From assembly GCF_002252565.1 (NCBI RefSeq), contig NZ_NPML01000004.1:183811-247810 (forward strand): DNA of 64,000 bases, in the 5' to 3' direction. Made by a program: the position numbers and the translations under genes. This DNA comes from Petroclostridium xylanilyticum (GTDB lineage Bacteria > Bacillota > Clostridia > SK-Y3). The notes under the pieces were generated by a model. It saw only the letters and a list, made by a program, of their open reading frames with translations, was not told the DNA's origin and searched no databases. Shown here in pieces: positions 62,503-64,000 of the stretch; within the stretch, counting starts at the first letter, position 1, and the number at the start of each line of letters is the position of its first letter.

Positions 62503-63135
62503 ATGAAATATTATTCAATTGGAGAATTTGCAGAATTAATAGGAGTGACCCAACAAACTCTTAGAAACTGGGATAAAACAGGAAAACTAAAGCCAAGTCA
62601 TACCGGGAAAAGCGGTTATAGGTATTATTCACAACAACAGCTTCAAAATTATCTGGGTTTTAAAGGCGGAAACATAACTAAAAGAAAAGTTGTAGGATAT
62701 TGCAGGGTATCAAGTAATAAGCAAAAAGATGACCTTGAAAGGCAGATTGAAAATATAAAGTCTTATATGATAGCGAAAGGGTATTCTTTTGAAGTTATTA
62801 CGGATATAGGAAGTGGAATTAACTACAACAAAAAAGGACTAAATCAATTAATTGATATGATTGTTGCTTCTGAGGTAGAAAAGATTGTTGTTTTGTATAA
62901 AGATAGGTTATTAAGATTTGGATACGAATTGATAGAAAACCTGTGCAGTAAATACGGTACAACTATTGAAATAATTGATAATACAGAAAAGACAGAAGAA
63001 CAGGAATTAGTTGAAGATTTAGTTCGGATTGTAACTGTATTTAGTTGCAAGTTACAAGGCAGGAGAGCCAATAAAGCCAAAAAAATGATAAAGGAGCTGT
63101 TGGAAGATGATAATAGCCCTGAAAGTCAGGCTTGA
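62503..63135 (+). mobile_element. tnpA: IS607-family serine recombinase TnpA
   Basis: A 210-residue IS607 transposase. It has an N-terminal MerR-like helix-turn-helix (YSIGEFAELIGVTQQTLRNW) and a small serine resolvase domain with Ser70 in YCRVSSNKQKDDLERQ, LVEDLVRIVTVFS and RGRRANK-like GRRANKAKKMI at the end. The gene starts at ATG 62503 after GAGGTG. It overlaps tnpB by 29 bp, the usual IS607 layout. The left end of the element is not clearly marked in the sequence upstream. Confidence 0.9.
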
Positions 63136-64000
63136 ACCCAACAACAAGCAAAAAACAAAATTGTTTCAGAGTGCAGGAGTTGCAAGATGGGCATATAACT
63201 GGACGCTTGCCAAACAAGAAGAAAATTATAAAAGCGGTGGCAAATTCATTAAAGACGGAGACTTGAGAAAAGAATTAACGTTTTTAAAGAAGACTGAAAA
63301 ATACAAGTGGCTTAATGATTACAGCAACAACATAACCAAACAAGCCATAAAGGATGCCTGTGATGCTTACTATAAGTTTTTTAAAAAGCTTGCCGATAAA
63401 CCAAAATTTAAAAGCAGGAAGAAAAGCCAGCCAAAATTTTATCAAGATACCGAAAAAATAAAATTCAAAAATGGCAAGGTTAGATTAGAAAAAATTGGTT
63501 GGGTAAGACTTTCAGAAAAAGACAGGATACCGGAAAATGCAAAATATACAAACCCAAGGGTAAAGTTTGACGGAATACACTGGTATGTGTCTGTAGGCAT
63601 TGAGGCAGAGCAAGAGGCTGTTGAGCTTACAGGCGAAAGTATAGGTATTGATTTAGGGATAAAGAACTTGGCTGTATGCTCAAACGGAATGACCTTTAAA
63701 AACATCAACAAAACCAAAAGAGTTAAAAAATTAGAAAAGAAATTGCGCAGGTTGCAGCGCAAGGCATCAAACAAATACCAAAAAAACAAGGAAGGAGGAA
63801 GTTGCGTCAAAACAGGCAACATTATAAAACTTGAAAAAAACATTAAAAAGTTGTACAAACGTCTTGATAACATCAGAACTGACAACAGGCATAAAGCAAC
63901 TGCCGAGATAGTGAAAACCAAGCCATCAAGGATAGTTATGGAAAACCTGAATGTCAGTGGTATGATGAAAAACAAACACCTGTCAAAATCAATCGTATAA
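63107..64000 (+). pseudogene. tnpB: IS607-associated TnpB nuclease, truncated by a stop at the window edge
   Basis: TnpB is the RNA-guided DNA nuclease related to Cas12. The first 297 residues are seen: N-terminal RNA-binding region, RuvC-I with Asp182 in SIGIDLGIKNLAV and RuvC-II with Glu279 in RIVMENLNVSGMM. The frame ends with KHLSKSIV and TAA at 63998-64000, where relatives go on for about 100 residues with the zinc finger (two CxxC) and the third RuvC acidic residue. So as read it lacks part of the active site. A frameshift or insertion just beyond the window is possible. Confidence 0.8.

Overview
The window is about 64 kb of AT-rich DNA (low GC, codon use rich in AAA, ATA and TTA) with almost every gene on the + strand. 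Gene content points to an endospore-forming member of the Clostridia: spoVS, spoIIM, a GerW/YtfJ-type gene, two DacF/DacB-type carboxypeptidases, FapR-controlled type II fatty-acid synthesis with FabK, an IspH-S1 fusion, and a sodium-pump decarboxylase cluster. The genus cannot be fixed from the sequence alone.

Layout. 1-1571: end of rimO, then pgsA. 1.8-8.8 kb: lipid cluster fapR-plsX-fabH-fabK-fabD-fabG-acpP-fabF, with a promoter and a FapR-like operator in front of fapR. 8.9-20.2 kb: rnc, a radical SAM gene, spoVS, smc, ftsY, a large UPF0182 membrane protein, ylxM and ffh (chromosome organisation and protein targeting). 20.3-27.5 kb: rpsP-khpA-rimM-trmD-rplS, lepB, rbgA, rnhB, ylqG, ylqH, yraN. 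27.6-33.5 kb: membrane dipeptidase, aminotransferase, purB, proC, a DUF3866 protein. 33.6-45.5 kb: spoIIM, xerD, pyrimidine-nucleoside phosphorylase, dacF, lysA, site-2 protease, scpA-scpB, DUF2953, ytfJ, a second D,D-carboxypeptidase, rluB. 45.7-52.1 kb: speE, then a biotin-dependent carboxyltransferase/decarboxylase cluster (12S-type carboxyltransferase, delta/gamma subunit, biotin carrier, Na+-pump beta subunit, 5S-type carboxyltransferase). 52.2-61.9 kb: an unknown minus-strand protein, a DUF4264 microprotein, RpiR regulator, phosphatase, flavoprotein, HutP-like protein, aroH, cmk, plsC, ispH-S1, cheR. 61.97-64 kb: tRNA-Leu(CAG) on the minus strand and an IS607-type element whose tnpB is cut short at the window edge.

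The coding part is mostly conventional. The unusual material is intergenic. (1) A family of 7-bp tandem repeats (GTTCACA, GTGGGGA and GTTCGTA types), often as two opposed arrays that can fold into one long hairpin, occurs at about ten loci. Two copies form a roughly 118-bp MITE-like element with imperfect terminal inverted repeats in opposite orientations. (2) A second repeat built on TATCGATAAC...GTTATCGATG plus a following stem occurs three times; its second stem has different sequence but keeps pairing, and one copy carries a 52-bp perfect palindrome. (3) Several expression signals are embedded in structure: a -10 box inside a perfect 19-bp hairpin before ylxM-ffh, a Shine-Dalgarno inside a terminator stem before a carboxypeptidase, an uncatalogued 24-codon ORF coupled to rbgA, and an internal ribosome-binding site at the IspH/S1 junction.

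Start codons were moved from the longest ORF wherever a Shine-Dalgarno sequence clearly favoured a downstream codon. All functional calls rest on recognised motifs and gene order; no database search was run.
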